NCBI RefSeq assembly: GCF_041435015.1
Contig: NZ_CP107989.1
Span: forward strand, 6,572,001 to 6,636,000
Source: Streptomyces canus
GTDB taxonomy: Bacteria > Actinomycetota > Actinomycetes > Streptomycetales > Streptomycetaceae
DNA length: 64,000 bases
Direction of reading: 5' to 3'
Shown one piece after another: positions 27,942-36,732 of the stretch (within the stretch, counting starts at the first letter, position 1; each line of letters opens with the position of its first letter). The notes below the pieces were generated by a model. The model saw nothing but the letters and a program-made list of their open reading frames with translations. It was not told where the DNA came from and did no database searches. A program made the translations under genes and the position numbers.

Positions 27942-30671
27942 TTGAGGGGGTGCAGCGGATTGCCGGGGAATGCGGGAGACACGGGAAATGCGAGGAACGG
28001 CGGAGTTCCAGGGCTCCTGGTGGCAGGGCGCTATCGCCTGGTCGAGAGTATCGGCCAGGGGGGAATGGGGCGGGTGTGGCGAGCCGCCGACGAAATGCTC
28101 GACCGGCAGGTCGCGGTCAAGGAGATGCGGATCGACGGCCTCGACGCGGAGGACACCCGCACCCGCCGTGAACGGACCCTGCGCGAGGCCAGGGCCACGG
28201 CCCGGATCGACCACCCGAACGTCGTGCGGATCTACGACGTCGTGGACGAGGGTGAACGCCTGTGGATCGTCATGGAGTTGGTCAACGGCCGCTCCCTGGA
28301 ACGGATGACGGTGGAGGACGGCCCGCTGGGCCCGCGCGAGACGGCGCTCCTCGGCCTGGGGTTGGTGCAGGCCCTCCGCCAGGTCCACGCCCGGGGCGTC
28401 CTGCACCGGGACATCAAACCCGGGAACGTCCTGGTGGAGTCCGGCGACCGCGCCGGCCACCGGATCGTGCTGACGGACTTCGGCATCGCCGCGATGCAGG
28501 ACGCCAAGGCGCTCACCATGGTCGGCATGCTCGTCGGCTCCCCCGACTACATGGCCCCCGAGCGGGTCTCCGGCCGCCCCCAGGGGCCGCCGTCGGACAT
28601 CTGGTCCCTGGGCGCGACCTTGTGCGCGGCCCTGGGCGGCCGCTCCCCCTTCTCCCGCGACACCACCCTGGCCACGCTGCACGCCGTCCTCTACGAGGAG
28701 CCGGAACTCCCCGCCGCGGCAGGCCCGTTGACCGACATCCTGGCGGCCCTTCTGGAGAAGGACCCCTCGATACGCCCGGCCCTGGACGACGTGGAGTCGG
28801 CCCTGCACACGGTCGCGTTCCCCACGCCCACGCCCACGCCGACTTTGACGATCGGGGCGGGAGACGACGCCGGGACGCCGGAACCCGCTGAGCGGCGAGG
28901 GCCGGGCCTGGATGCCGACGAGGCGGACGAGCAGGGGCCGGCGGAGGGACGCGGGCGCGAAGAGGGGGCCGCGGAAGAAGGGGAACGGGAGTATCGGCCG
29001 GGAGACCCGGGGCGGGTGGACCCTGCGCGGGCGTCGGGTGTCGGTGGGGTGGATTCCGCGCGGGTGCCGGGTGCGGGCCAAGGGGAGTCTGCGCGGGCGC
29101 GGGGTGCGGGCCGGGTGCACCCTGTGCAGGCGGCGGGGCCCGGGCGGGATGGCGGGGTGCAGACGTCGGAGACGGCGCCGGTATCGGAGCGAGCTCCGGC
29201 GGTGCGGGATCCGCGGGTGCCGGAGACGGGGCCCGGGGCTGCCGTACGTGATCCTGCTGTTGTGGAGCCGTCGGATGCCGTGCCGGTCGGGCATGCCTTC
29301 TCGGGCGCGGATGATGACGAGGGCTCGGGTCCGCCGTCGGACGGGGCTGGGTCCGTTACCGACGTTGCCGGGTCGGCCGTAGGCGAATCGGTACGTGAGC
29401 CTGCCGTTGTGGAGCCGTCGGATGCCGTGCCGCCAGGGTTTGCCTTCTCGGGTGCGGTCGGTGACAGGGACTCGGCGGTCGCCGAGGCCCCCACCCCCGC
29501 CGAGCCGTTCTCGACCGACCGCGTCGCCAGTGCCTCCAGCGAGGCCGCCTCGGAGGAGCGTTCGGAGGTCCGGTCGGAGACACCGTCCGGGAGCGCGGTG
29601 GGAGCCGTACTCCGGGCGGGTGCCACCACGGCCAGTACACCCCTCGCCAGCGCTCCCACGCAGGACTCCCTCTCGGCGGGCGCCCCCACGGAGCACTTCC
29701 CGATGCCGGACGCACCGACACGGGACACTCCCACGCGCGCGGCCTCCGCCCTCACCCGTATCGGCCCGGTGCCCGCGACCCACCGCGGCTCCGGCACCGG
29801 AGTCTCCTTGGTCCGCGGCAAGCAGGCCGTACCCGACCAATCGGGAGCAGAGGGCACCACGGCAGGCACCGGCACCTCTCACACCGACGGCTCCGCTGCC
29901 AACCTCCGTACTGACCCCAGCTCCACCGACGGTCGGGACCCCGCCCTGATCCTCGGCCCCCACCCCCACCGCACACCCCCGGGCGAACCCCCCGGCCCCG
30001 CCCACCCCGCCCATCGACCCCGCGGCCGCCGCCGAACCGCCCTGGTCGCCGCCGGAAGCATGGTCGCCGCGGGTGCCGCCGTGGTTGCGATCGTCCTCAC
30101 CACCACCTCCGGCTCACCCGGCGACGACAAGGCGGGCGGCTCCCCGTCCGCCTCGGGCTCCGCTTCCGTCTCCGCCCCGGAATCCGGCGCCTCCACCCCC
30201 GCCGGCACCCCGTCCTCCACCGTCGAGGGCACCTCACGCCCCCGTTCGCTCCCGCCCGGCGCACACGAGGAGGCCGGTGGGTTCGCGTGGGCGACCCCGA
30301 CCGGCTGGCGGCGGGACGTGAAGACCGGGGCGGAGGTCCACTACACCTCGCCCGACGGAAAGCAGGAGCTCGCGGCCAAGTCGTCCCTCGCCCGAGGCGA
30401 CTTGATGGAGACCTGGCGGACCTCCGAGCAGAACGCCCACCAGGGCCAGGACTACGCCAAGATCCGCCTGGAGGAGACGACGTTCCGCGATTACCCCGCG
30501 GTCGTCTGGGAGTACACGTTCACCCTCGACGGCATCCCCTGGCACGCCCAGCTCCTCGGCTTCACCGTGGGCGACAAGTCGTACCAGATCAACACCTGGT
30601 ATCAGCCGGACACCGAGACGCAGGCCCTCAGGACGTACGAGAAGGTGAAAGACAGCTTCACCCTGCTTTGA
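27942..30671 (+). CDS. Transmembrane serine/threonine protein kinase
   Basis: About 909 residues, depending on the start. Residues ~31-295 form a full Hanks-type kinase domain: G-Q-G-G-M-G, A-V-K-E-M-R, H-R-D-I-K-P-G-N, D-F-G-I-A and A-P-E. A ~400-residue low-complexity segment rich in G, A, P, E and S follows, with a 147-nt-spaced internal duplication (P-A-V-V-E-P-S-D-A-V-P). A single helix near 700-722 anchors the protein, and residues ~770-909 are an extracellular domain without PASTA repeats. The start is unsure: TTG at 27942 has GGGG upstream, and GTG at 28020 is the last option before the kinase core. The stop codon touches the lone tnpB element. Confidence 0.85.
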   Translation: MRGCSGLPGNAGDTGNARNGGVPGLLVAGRYRLVESIGQGGMGRVWRAADEMLDRQVAVKEMRIDGLDAEDTRTRRERTLREARATARIDHPNVVRIYDVVDEGERLWIVMELVNGRSLERMTVEDGPLGPRETALLGLGLVQALRQVHARGVLHRDIKPGNVLVESGDRAGHRIVLTDFGIAAMQDAKALTMVGMLVGSPDYMAPERVSGRPQGPPSDIWSLGATLCAALGGRSPFSRDTTLATLHAVLYEEPELPAAAGPLTDILAALLEKDPSIRPALDDVESALHTVAFPTPTPTPTLTIGAGDDAGTPEPAERRGPGLDADEADEQGPAEGRGREEGAAEEGEREYRPGDPGRVDPARASGVGGVDSARVPGAGQGESARARGAGRVHPVQAAGPGRDGGVQTSETAPVSERAPAVRDPRVPETGPGAAVRDPAVVEPSDAVPVGHAFSGADDDEGSGPPSDGAGSVTDVAGSAVGESVREPAVVEPSDAVPPGFAFSGAVGDRDSAVAEAPTPAEPFSTDRVASASSEAASEERSEVRSETPSGSAVGAVLRAGATTASTPLASAPTQDSLSAGAPTEHFPMPDAPTRDTPTRAASALTRIGPVPATHRGSGTGVSLVRGKQAVPDQSGAEGTTAGTGTSHTDGSAANLRTDPSSTDGRDPALILGPHPHRTPPGEPPGPAHPAHRPRGRRRTALVAAGSMVAAGAAVVAIVLTTTSGSPGDDKAGGSPSASGSASVSAPESGASTPAGTPSSTVEGTSRPRSLPPGAHEEAGGFAWATPTGWRRDVKTGAEVHYTSPDGKQELAAKSSLARGDLMETWRTSEQNAHQGQDYAKIRLEETTFRDYPAVVWEYTFTLDGIPWHAQLLGFTVGDKSYQINTWYQPDTETQALRTYEKVKDSFTLL
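29245..29472 (+). repeat. In-frame direct duplication inside the kinase linker
   Basis: Two copies of an ~80-nt segment start at 29245 and 29392, exactly 147 nt (49 codons) apart. Both encode P-A-V-V-E-P-S-D-A-V-P followed by a variable A-F-S-G-A. It indicates recent tandem growth of the disordered linker. Confidence 0.75.
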
Positions 30672-30703
30672 ATCCTCCCCTCCCTGAGGGGAGGGGATTC
30701 CTG
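30671..30703 (-). ncRNA. Predicted omega-RNA / right end of the tnpB element
   Basis: On the tnpB strand, just after its stop, a 7-bp hairpin (30674-30680 with 30688-30694) lies in a C/G-rich tract ending GGGGAGGATTCAA. Right ends and the guide RNAs of IS200/IS605 elements overlap in this place and share such a hairpin near the tip. The 5' boundary of the RNA, inside tnpB, cannot be placed by eye. Confidence 0.5.
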
Positions 30704-30705
30704 GC

Positions 30706-32031
30706 TCAGGCCGCCTTCTGGAGCAGCGCTCCGGGAGGTCTTGCGCCATCAGCGCCAGCCGGGTTGAGACCAGCCCGGACGAGCATCACGCGGGCGGAGT
30801 TCTTGTCCCTGGGGGACACGTTTCCGCACGCGGTGCAGGTGTAGGTGCGCTCACCCAGCGGCAGGCGATGCTTTGCTCTCGCATCGCAGTGCGCGCAGTC
30901 CATCGTGGTGTGCGCGGGGTGGACGAGGCGGATGTCCCGCCCGTGTTTGCGGCCCATCTCGATCAGAGCGGCCTTGGCGGCGCCGATGGATGCGTCAGCG
31001 GCCTTGCGGGCCATGGTGGTCCTGGCCAGGAACTTCGGGCGGAAGTCCTCGACCGCGATGGCGTCGTGGTCGCGGACCACCTTCTTGGTCCACTTGCGGC
31101 CGGTGTCCTCCCGCTGCCTGGCGACCTTTTCGTGCGCCTTCGCCCGCAGTCTCTTCGCCTCGCGGTAGCCCTTCGATGCCGGTTGTCCCTTCTTCGGTCG
31201 GCGGCGGGCCATCATCCGGTCGTACCGGGCCAGCTGCGCCCGGGCCTTCCTGCCGTGCCCGGCGTGGGGGAGGTCGTGCGCGTCCGACGTGGTGGTCGCG
31301 GTCTCCTTCACGCCCCAGTCGCTGCCGAGTACGCGGCCGGACCTGGGCAGGGGCTCGGCGTGGGCGGGGACGACGAACGAGGCGTACCAGTGTCCGAGGC
31401 TGTCCTGGTACAGGCGCACCGAGGACGGCTGGGCCGGCAGTTCCCGCGACCACACCACCGCCACGACGATGCCGCCCGCGAGGTGCAGCCGGCCGTCCTT
31501 CAACCGGAAGCCGCGCTGGGTGTAGTTGAGGGTCGGCGCTGCCTCGCGCTTCTTCTTGTACGTGGGCATCCCCGCCCGGCGCGCCATGGGCAGGCGCGCT
31601 TCGATGTCCTTGTGCGCCTTGGCGCGGGAGCGGCCGAAGTCACGGATGACCTGCTGCTGGCAAACCGACGAGCCCTCACGCAGCCACGGCGTGCGAGCGC
31701 GGGCTTCGGTCAGCATCCGGTCGAGCTGAGCCGGACCGCGCGTGGCCTTTTCGCCGGTCGCCTTGTTGTGCAGGTGCACAGCCTTGGACTTGGCCACGCA
31801 TTCGTTCCACACCCAGCGGCACCGGTCCCACTCCGCCCCCAAGGCGGTGCGGGCAGCGGCCGACACGCGCAGCCGGTACGTGCAACGGGCATGCCCGGCC
31901 TCTCCGGTCGCCCCCCACCTGCGCCATCTCGCCCCCTCACGCCCCCGGCCGGGACATCGCGCCGTCCCGAATTCTGTGAAGGACCATACGTACGACAGCC
32001 GAACAGACACCCTCGATCCCCCAGTCATCAC
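30706..32031 (-). CDS. tnpB: RNA-guided endonuclease TnpB (IS605 OrfB family)
   Basis: Up to 441 residues. The three RuvC acidic residues are present: Asp in G-S-D-W-G-V-K-E, Glu in A-V-E-D-F-R-P and Asp in R-D-K-N-S-A. The zinc finger is C-A-H-C and C-T-A-C. The N-terminal part (T-Y-R-L-R-V-S, then R-C-R-W-V-W-N-E) is typical. TnpB cleaves DNA guided by RNA from the element's end. The start is doubtful: an ATG at 31892 is one base out of frame with the conserved T-Y-R-L-R segment, as if one base had been lost, and the frame runs open upstream to 32031. Either a longer N-terminus is used or the gene is slightly damaged. Confidence 0.85.
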   Translation of the reverse strand: MMTGGSRVSVRLSYVWSFTEFGTARCPGRGREGARWRRWGATGEAGHARCTYRLRVSAAARTALGAEWDRCRWVWNECVAKSKAVHLHNKATGEKATRGPAQLDRMLTEARARTPWLREGSSVCQQQVIRDFGRSRAKAHKDIEARLPMARRAGMPTYKKKREAAPTLNYTQRGFRLKDGRLHLAGGIVVAVVWSRELPAQPSSVRLYQDSLGHWYASFVVPAHAEPLPRSGRVLGSDWGVKETATTTSDAHDLPHAGHGRKARAQLARYDRMMARRRPKKGQPASKGYREAKRLRAKAHEKVARQREDTGRKWTKKVVRDHDAIAVEDFRPKFLARTTMARKAADASIGAAKAALIEMGRKHGRDIRLVHPAHTTMDCAHCDARAKHRLPLGERTYTCTACGNVSPRDKNSARVMLVRAGLNPAGADGARPPGALLQKAA

Positions 32032-32210
32032 CCCGACCAGCGATCACGGGAACACAGGTTCGCATCACCTCGGCGGCACCGGCAGCGGCACGGGCGCTCC
32101 CGCGCCCTGAACCGGATGCGGCGACGCTCCGCGTAGCGACACGCGGATGCGGTTCCTCCCCTGCCTGAACGCCGGGGCCCCTTGCAAGAAAGGTGAACGC
32201 CACAGGAGAA

Positions 32211-32238
32211 GGGCCCCGCGGCACACGCCACGGGGCCC
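32211..32238 (-). terminator. Terminator of the second permease gene
   Basis: Perfect 8-bp GC arms (32211-32218, 32231-32238) with a 12-nt loop lie 16 nt past the permease stop. Confidence 0.55.
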
Positions 32239-32253
32239 CGGTCACACGCCTGT

Positions 32254-33663
32254 TCAGACGGAGACCTTGTCCGTCACCTCACCGGCCGAGGCGGCGGTCG
32301 CCCGCCCGCGCCCGACCTTCTCCTTCACCACGGCGATGACCAGCACCACCGCCGCGACGAGGAGCGACAGCAGCACGGTCTCCCGCCCGTCGTGCTCCGT
32401 GTCGGTCAGCATGTACCCGAGGACGAACACGATCAACGCGGCCGTCGCCCAGGTCAGATACGGGTACAGCCACATCTTCACGACCAGCTTCTCCGGCGCC
32501 TCGGCCTGGATGATCTTCCGCATCCGCAGCTGCGAGAAGCAGATGACCAGCCACACGAACAGGGCCACCGCACCGGAGGAGTTGACGAGGAAGAGGAAGA
32601 TCTTGTCGGGGGAGAGGTAGTTGAAGAAGACGGCGACGAAGCCGAACACCACCGACGCGAGGATCGCGGCCATCGGCACGCCCCGCCCGTTGACCCGCGC
32701 GAACGCCTTGGGCGCGTCGCCCCGCTCGCCGAGCGAGAAGGCCATCCGGGAGGCCGTGTAGAGGCCGGAGTTGAGACAGGACAGCACCGAGGTCAGCACG
32801 ATGAAGTTCATGATCTGACCGGCGTGCGCGATCCCGAGGGAGTCGAGCGCGGCGACGTAGGAGCCGTCGTCCTGGATGGACTTGGAGTCCCACGGCAGCA
32901 GGGTGACCACGACGAAGATCGAGCCGAGGTAGAAGACCCCGATACGCCAGATGATGCTGTTGGTCGACTTGGTCACGGCCCGCTGCGGGTCCTCCGACTC
33001 ACCGGCGGCGAGCGTCGCGATCTCGCTGCCCATGAAGGAGAAGACGACGAGCAGGACACCGGTGAGGATGGCGCCGGGCCCGTTGGGCAGGAAACCGCTG
33101 TGGTCGGTCAGGTTGGAGAGCCCCGCCTGGTCGGCGTCGACGCCCGGCAGCACACCGAACACGGCGAGCAGACCGATGACGATGAACGCCCCGATCGCCA
33201 CGACCTTGATCCCGGCGAACCAGAACTCGAACTCGCCGTAGGACCCGACGGAGACGAGGTTGGTGGCGGTCAGCACCACCATCACGATCAGCGCCCACCC
33301 CCACTGCGGTACGGCGGGTATCCACCCTTCGAGGATCTTGGCACCGGCGGTCGCCTCGACGGCGAGCACGACGACCCAGAAGAACCAGTACAGCCAGCCG
33401 ATGGAGAAACCGGCCCAGCGCCCGAGCGCCCGGTCGGCGTGGGCCGAGAAGGAGCCGGAGTTCGGATTCGCGGCGGACATCTCACCGAGCATCCGCATCA
33501 CGAGGACGACCAGCGTGCCGACGAGCGCGTACGACAGCAGGATGCCGGGTCCGGCGGTGGCGATACCGGAGCTGGAGCCCACGAAAAGGCCCGCTCCGAT
33601 GACACCGCCGATGGCGATCATCGAGAGGTGACGGTTCTTGAGTCCGGCCTGGAGACCAGTCAT
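32254..33663 (-). CDS. Amino-acid permease (APC family, GABA-permease-like)
   Basis: A 469-residue transporter with about 12 membrane helices. It shares its opening motifs with the permease at 17045-18430 (L-S-M-I-A-I-G-G-V-I-G-A-G-L-F-V-G-S) and also M-R-M-L-G-E-M-S-A-A. The conserved S-G-S-F-S-A-H-A-D-R-A-L-G is intact. The substrate is an amino acid or GABA, not fixed by sequence. GAAGGAAT supports the ATG at 33663. It is transcribed alone, between the tnpB element and the divergent rpiB gene. Confidence 0.88.
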   Translation of the reverse strand: MTGLQAGLKNRHLSMIAIGGVIGAGLFVGSSSGIATAGPGILLSYALVGTLVVLVMRMLGEMSAANPNSGSFSAHADRALGRWAGFSIGWLYWFFWVVVLAVEATAGAKILEGWIPAVPQWGWALIVMVVLTATNLVSVGSYGEFEFWFAGIKVVAIGAFIVIGLLAVFGVLPGVDADQAGLSNLTDHSGFLPNGPGAILTGVLLVVFSFMGSEIATLAAGESEDPQRAVTKSTNSIIWRIGVFYLGSIFVVVTLLPWDSKSIQDDGSYVAALDSLGIAHAGQIMNFIVLTSVLSCLNSGLYTASRMAFSLGERGDAPKAFARVNGRGVPMAAILASVVFGFVAVFFNYLSPDKIFLFLVNSSGAVALFVWLVICFSQLRMRKIIQAEAPEKLVVKMWLYPYLTWATAALIVFVLGYMLTDTEHDGRETVLLSLLVAAVVLVIAVVKEKVGRGRATAASAGEVTDKVSV

Positions 33664-33855
33664 ACGGGGAATTCCTTCGTGCCGGGTGTGGGGTACCCGT
33701 ACGAGCGGTGTACGGGTCGGTCCAGTGAATCGGAGGCGAAGAAGTTCGTGAACCTTTGAATCCAGATTGTTACTTGAGGTTTGCTTGAGGTTCCATTGTT
33801 GGGTTCACGGTTTTCCTGGCCGACACCCGGGGCTGCTGCCCTGAAACAGCCGTGT

Positions 33856-33861
33856 CACACT
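33856..33861 (+). promoter_or_regulatory. Putative -10 of leaderless rpiB transcript
   Basis: CACACT is followed by exactly six bases and the ATG at 33868; no Shine-Dalgarno. The same hexamer and gap precede the HD-domain gene at 38051. Confidence 0.4.
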
Positions 33862-33867
33862 CATCCC

Positions 33868-34353
33868 ATGCGCGTGTATCTCGGCTCCGACCATGCGGGC
33901 TTCGAACTCAAGAACCACCTCGTCGACTGGCTCAAGGCGGCCGGTCACGATGCGGTCGACTGCGGCCCCCACATCTACGACGCCCAGGACGACTACCCGC
34001 CGTTCTGCCTCCGCGCCGCCGAGCGCACGGCTGCCGACCCCGATGCCCTCGGCGTCGTGATCGGCGGCTCCGGCAACGGCGAGCAGATCGCGGCGAACAA
34101 GGTCAAGGGCGTCCGGGCGGCCCTCGCCTGGAGCGAGGAGACCGCGTCGCTGGGCCGCCAGCACAACAACGCCAACGTCGTCGCGGTGGGCGCTCGCATG
34201 CACACCACGGAGGAGGCGACGAAGTTCGTCGAGACCTTCCTCGCGACGCCGTTCTCGGGCGACGAGCGCCACCAGCGCCGCATCGACATGCTGGCCGACT
34301 ACGAGACCACGGGCGACCTGCCGGCCATCCCGGCACACCACCCCCAGCAGTAG
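33868..34353 (+). CDS. rpiB: Ribose-5-phosphate isomerase B
   Basis: A 161-residue cytoplasmic enzyme that interconverts ribose 5-phosphate and ribulose 5-phosphate in the pentose phosphate pathway. It shows S-D-H-A-G-F-E-L-K, D-C-G-P and the active-site loop G-G-S-G-N-G-E-Q-I-A-A-N-K. Glu72 stands where enterobacterial RpiB has the catalytic cysteine, the arrangement known from Mycobacterium tuberculosis. The ATG at 33868 matches the family start M-R-V-Y-L-G-S-D. It is followed after 160 nt by the DNA glycosylase gene, across a repeat-rich spacer. Confidence 0.95.
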   Translation: MRVYLGSDHAGFELKNHLVDWLKAAGHDAVDCGPHIYDAQDDYPPFCLRAAERTAADPDALGVVIGGSGNGEQIAANKVKGVRAALAWSEETASLGRQHNNANVVAVGARMHTTEEATKFVETFLATPFSGDERHQRRIDMLADYETTGDLPAIPAHHPQQ

Positions 34354-34357
34354 CGAT

Positions 34358-34480
34358 TCAGCCCCTCCGGCGTTTGAGGAGCCGGGGGTCCGGGGGCGGA
34401 GCCCCTGGGGCGGGGGCGAAGGGGGCGGCGCCCCCTGGGGATGGGACGGGTAGGGGCGGCGGGGGCGAGAAAGACCCCGG
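34358..34480. repeat. Streptomyces-type GC-rich intergenic palindromic repeat
   Basis: The spacer carries CCTCCGGCGTTTGAGGAGC, then GGGGGTCCGGGGGCGGAGCC and further G-rich palindromic segments. I recall near-identical sequences between many Streptomyces genes, often as 3' hairpins. A role as terminator of rpiB is likely. Confidence 0.6.
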
Positions 34481-34513
34481 CGCTCACCCCTGACACGCAA
34501 CAGAGGAGCCACC

Positions 34514-35323
34514 GTGCCTGAGGGGCACACCATCCACCGCCTGGCACAGGACTACGCCGAAGCCTTCACCGGCACGGAACCCCGCGTCACCAGCCCCCAG
34601 GGCAAGTTCTCGGACGCCGCCGCCCTCCTCACCGGCTCCGAGCTCACCCACACCGAGGCCCACGGCAAACACCTCTTCCTGGGCTTCCGCGACACCGACT
34701 GGGTCCACATCCACCTCGGCCTCTTCGGCAAGGTCACCTTCGGCGCGGCCCCGGCACCCCCACCCACCGACACCGTCCGCCTCCGCCTCGCGAACACCAC
34801 GGCGTACGTCGACCTCCGCGGCCCCACGACCTGCGCCCTGATCACCCCCACCGAGAAACAGTCGATACACGACCGCCTCGGCCCGGACCCCCTCCGCGAG
34901 GACGCCGACCCGCGGACCGCGTATCAGCGGATCTCCCGCAGCCGTACGACGATCGCCGCCCTCCTGATGGACCAGAAGGTCATCGCGGGCGTGGGCAACG
35001 TCTACCGGGCGGAGGTCCTCTTCCGTCACGGCGTCGACCCGTACCGCGCGGGCAGGGACATCACCCCCGCCGAGTGGGACGCGATCTGGGCCGATCTGGT
35101 CGAGCTCATGCGCGAGGGTGTGCGGAACAACCGCATCGACACCGTCCGCCTGGAACACATGCCTGAGACCATGGGCCGCCCGCCCCGCGTCGACGACCAC
35201 GGCGGCGAGGTCTACGTGTACCGCAGGGCCAACATGCCCTGCCACATCTGTGGCGGCGAGATCCGCACCGCCGATCTCGCCGCCCGCAACCTCTTCTGGT
35301 GCCCGGCCTGCCAGAAACCCTGA
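34514..35323 (+). CDS. nei: Formamidopyrimidine-DNA glycosylase / endonuclease VIII family protein
   Basis: A 269-residue base-excision repair enzyme. After removal of Met1 the catalytic Pro and Glu are exposed (P-E-G-H-T). The helix-two-turn-helix region is D-Q-K-V-I-A-G-V-G-N-V-Y. The C-terminal zinc finger is C-H-I-C...C-P-A-C. The enzyme removes oxidised bases and nicks the abasic site. Length and motifs fit the actinobacterial Nei branch rather than MutM. The GTG at 34514 follows GAGGAG. It converges on eis with a 10-nt gap. Confidence 0.9.
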   Translation: MPEGHTIHRLAQDYAEAFTGTEPRVTSPQGKFSDAAALLTGSELTHTEAHGKHLFLGFRDTDWVHIHLGLFGKVTFGAAPAPPPTDTVRLRLANTTAYVDLRGPTTCALITPTEKQSIHDRLGPDPLREDADPRTAYQRISRSRTTIAALLMDQKVIAGVGNVYRAEVLFRHGVDPYRAGRDITPAEWDAIWADLVELMREGVRNNRIDTVRLEHMPETMGRPPRVDDHGGEVYVYRRANMPCHICGGEIRTADLAARNLFWCPACQKP

Positions 35324-35333
35324 CGACAGGCCC

Positions 35334-36563
35334 CTAGAACCCGTGCGGCAGCCAGGGCGCCACCGCCGACCCGAACCCCACCGCCGCCTCGGCCAACGCC
35401 CCCTGCCGCACCTCCCGCACCAACCCGGCCCCCGCCAGCGAGGCGAGGCTCACGCCGCCGAGATAGGCCGCCGCCAACTCCCGTACGGACAGGACGAGAT
35501 CGGCCGGGTCCGTCGTACGGTCGCACGACGCTCCCTTCGCGTCCCCGCTGAGCCGCCAACGGCCTGAGTTCCAGGGGCAGAAGGCGTCCTCGACCTCCAA
35601 CACCACGTCCACCGGCGCCTGATACGTCCGCGCCTCCAGCGCGGCCCCGACGTCCACCAGCCGTACGTGCAGCGAGTCCCGCACCAGCAGCGAGCAGCGC
35701 CGGATGTCGGAGACGAGGTACTGCCAGACCTCGTCGACCGGCCGCCGCCGCACGTCGATCCGCGAGGTGAGGTCGAGGTCGAACAAGAACCGCCACAGCG
35801 CGCCGTGCGTGGCCGGATCCAGCGCCTCCAGGTCGGAGACCACCACCGTGCCCCTGGGCCCGGCCGGCTCCCAGTCCGCCTTGACCCGGTACCGCACGAA
35901 CCCCACGACCTCGCCGTCCCGCTCCGCGACCACGCACTGCAGCGGTGAGGCGCCGTCCCGGTCGCTCTCCGGGTCGAGCAGCCACAGCCGCTCCCAGCCG
36001 GGGACCCGGACGATCATCCCGGGCCGCCGCGGCACGAGCCGGGCGTACACCGCCTCGCACGCGTCGAGCACGTCGGCGGGCGCCGCGTACCGCAGCCGTA
36101 CGTCGTCCGTGCCGGGCGGTACGGACAGCCGCACCCGGGTCGTGTCGATATCGGCGTTGACGTGATGGGTGGCGGCGCCGTACCCGAACCGGCCGTAGAT
36201 CACCGGCTCGGAGGCCGTGAGCACGGCCAACGGCTCGCCCCAGGACCGTACGTCGTCCAACTGGCGCCGCATCATCGAGGTCAGCACCCCGCGCCGCCGG
36301 TGCGTGCCGGCCACGCCGACCATGGTGACGCCGGCCGCGGGCACGGAGGCGCCGCCCGGCACGGTCATCCGGAAGGCGAACGCCCCCGCCGTGCCCACAC
36401 ATCGCTCGCCGTCCCAGGCGCCGATGAACCGCTCGTCCACGCTGAGCTCACGCCACAGCTCCCGCTCCTCGGCCGACTCCGGGACCCCGCCGAAGGCGCG
36501 GATCAGGTTGCCGTACCACTCGTCCCATTCGTCCTGCCGAAGCACCCGCAAGTCAGTCCCCAT
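35334..36563 (-). CDS. eis: Eis-like GNAT N-acetyltransferase
   Basis: A 409-residue protein with tandem GNAT domains and a C-terminal sterol-carrier-like domain. The acetyl-CoA loop is V-A-G-T-H-R-R-R-G-V-L-T. The chain ends in a C-terminal Phe, as in mycobacterial Eis, where the terminal carboxylate acts as base. Eis proteins acetylate many amines, including aminoglycosides; the natural substrate here is unknown. The ATG at 36563 matches the family start. A weak -10 and no good ribosome site are seen, so leaderless translation is possible. It is divergent from the phosphatase gene. Confidence 0.88.
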   Translation of the reverse strand: MGTDLRVLRQDEWDEWYGNLIRAFGGVPESAEERELWRELSVDERFIGAWDGERCVGTAGAFAFRMTVPGGASVPAAGVTMVGVAGTHRRRGVLTSMMRRQLDDVRSWGEPLAVLTASEPVIYGRFGYGAATHHVNADIDTTRVRLSVPPGTDDVRLRYAAPADVLDACEAVYARLVPRRPGMIVRVPGWERLWLLDPESDRDGASPLQCVVAERDGEVVGFVRYRVKADWEPAGPRGTVVVSDLEALDPATHGALWRFLFDLDLTSRIDVRRRPVDEVWQYLVSDIRRCSLLVRDSLHVRLVDVGAALEARTYQAPVDVVLEVEDAFCPWNSGRWRLSGDAKGASCDRTTDPADLVLSVRELAAAYLGGVSLASLAGAGLVREVRQGALAEAAVGFGSAVAPWLPHGF

Positions 36564-36732
36564 GAACCATGCCTACCAGGGCATTGCGGGACGAGCGAGG
36601 GAATTTCCCCGGGACCCGTCACCGGCCGGGGCGTGCACGGCCCCCCGGAGACTGTGAAGTTGAACCTCGCACGGGGGACAAGTCGTACCTCCTGTGCCAA
36701 GCAGGGGGTTCGACGGATAAGGTCCCGAACTA

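Larger units (their letters stand above)
30671..32165 (-). mobile_element. Lone IS200/IS605-like element carrying only tnpB
   Basis: The element has tnpB but no tnpA nearby, so it cannot move by itself. The right end is placed at the kinase stop codon. The left end is uncertain; a pair of CGGATGCGG repeats around a short palindrome (32113-32155) is a candidate. The outer border of 32165 is approximate. Confidence 0.6.
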
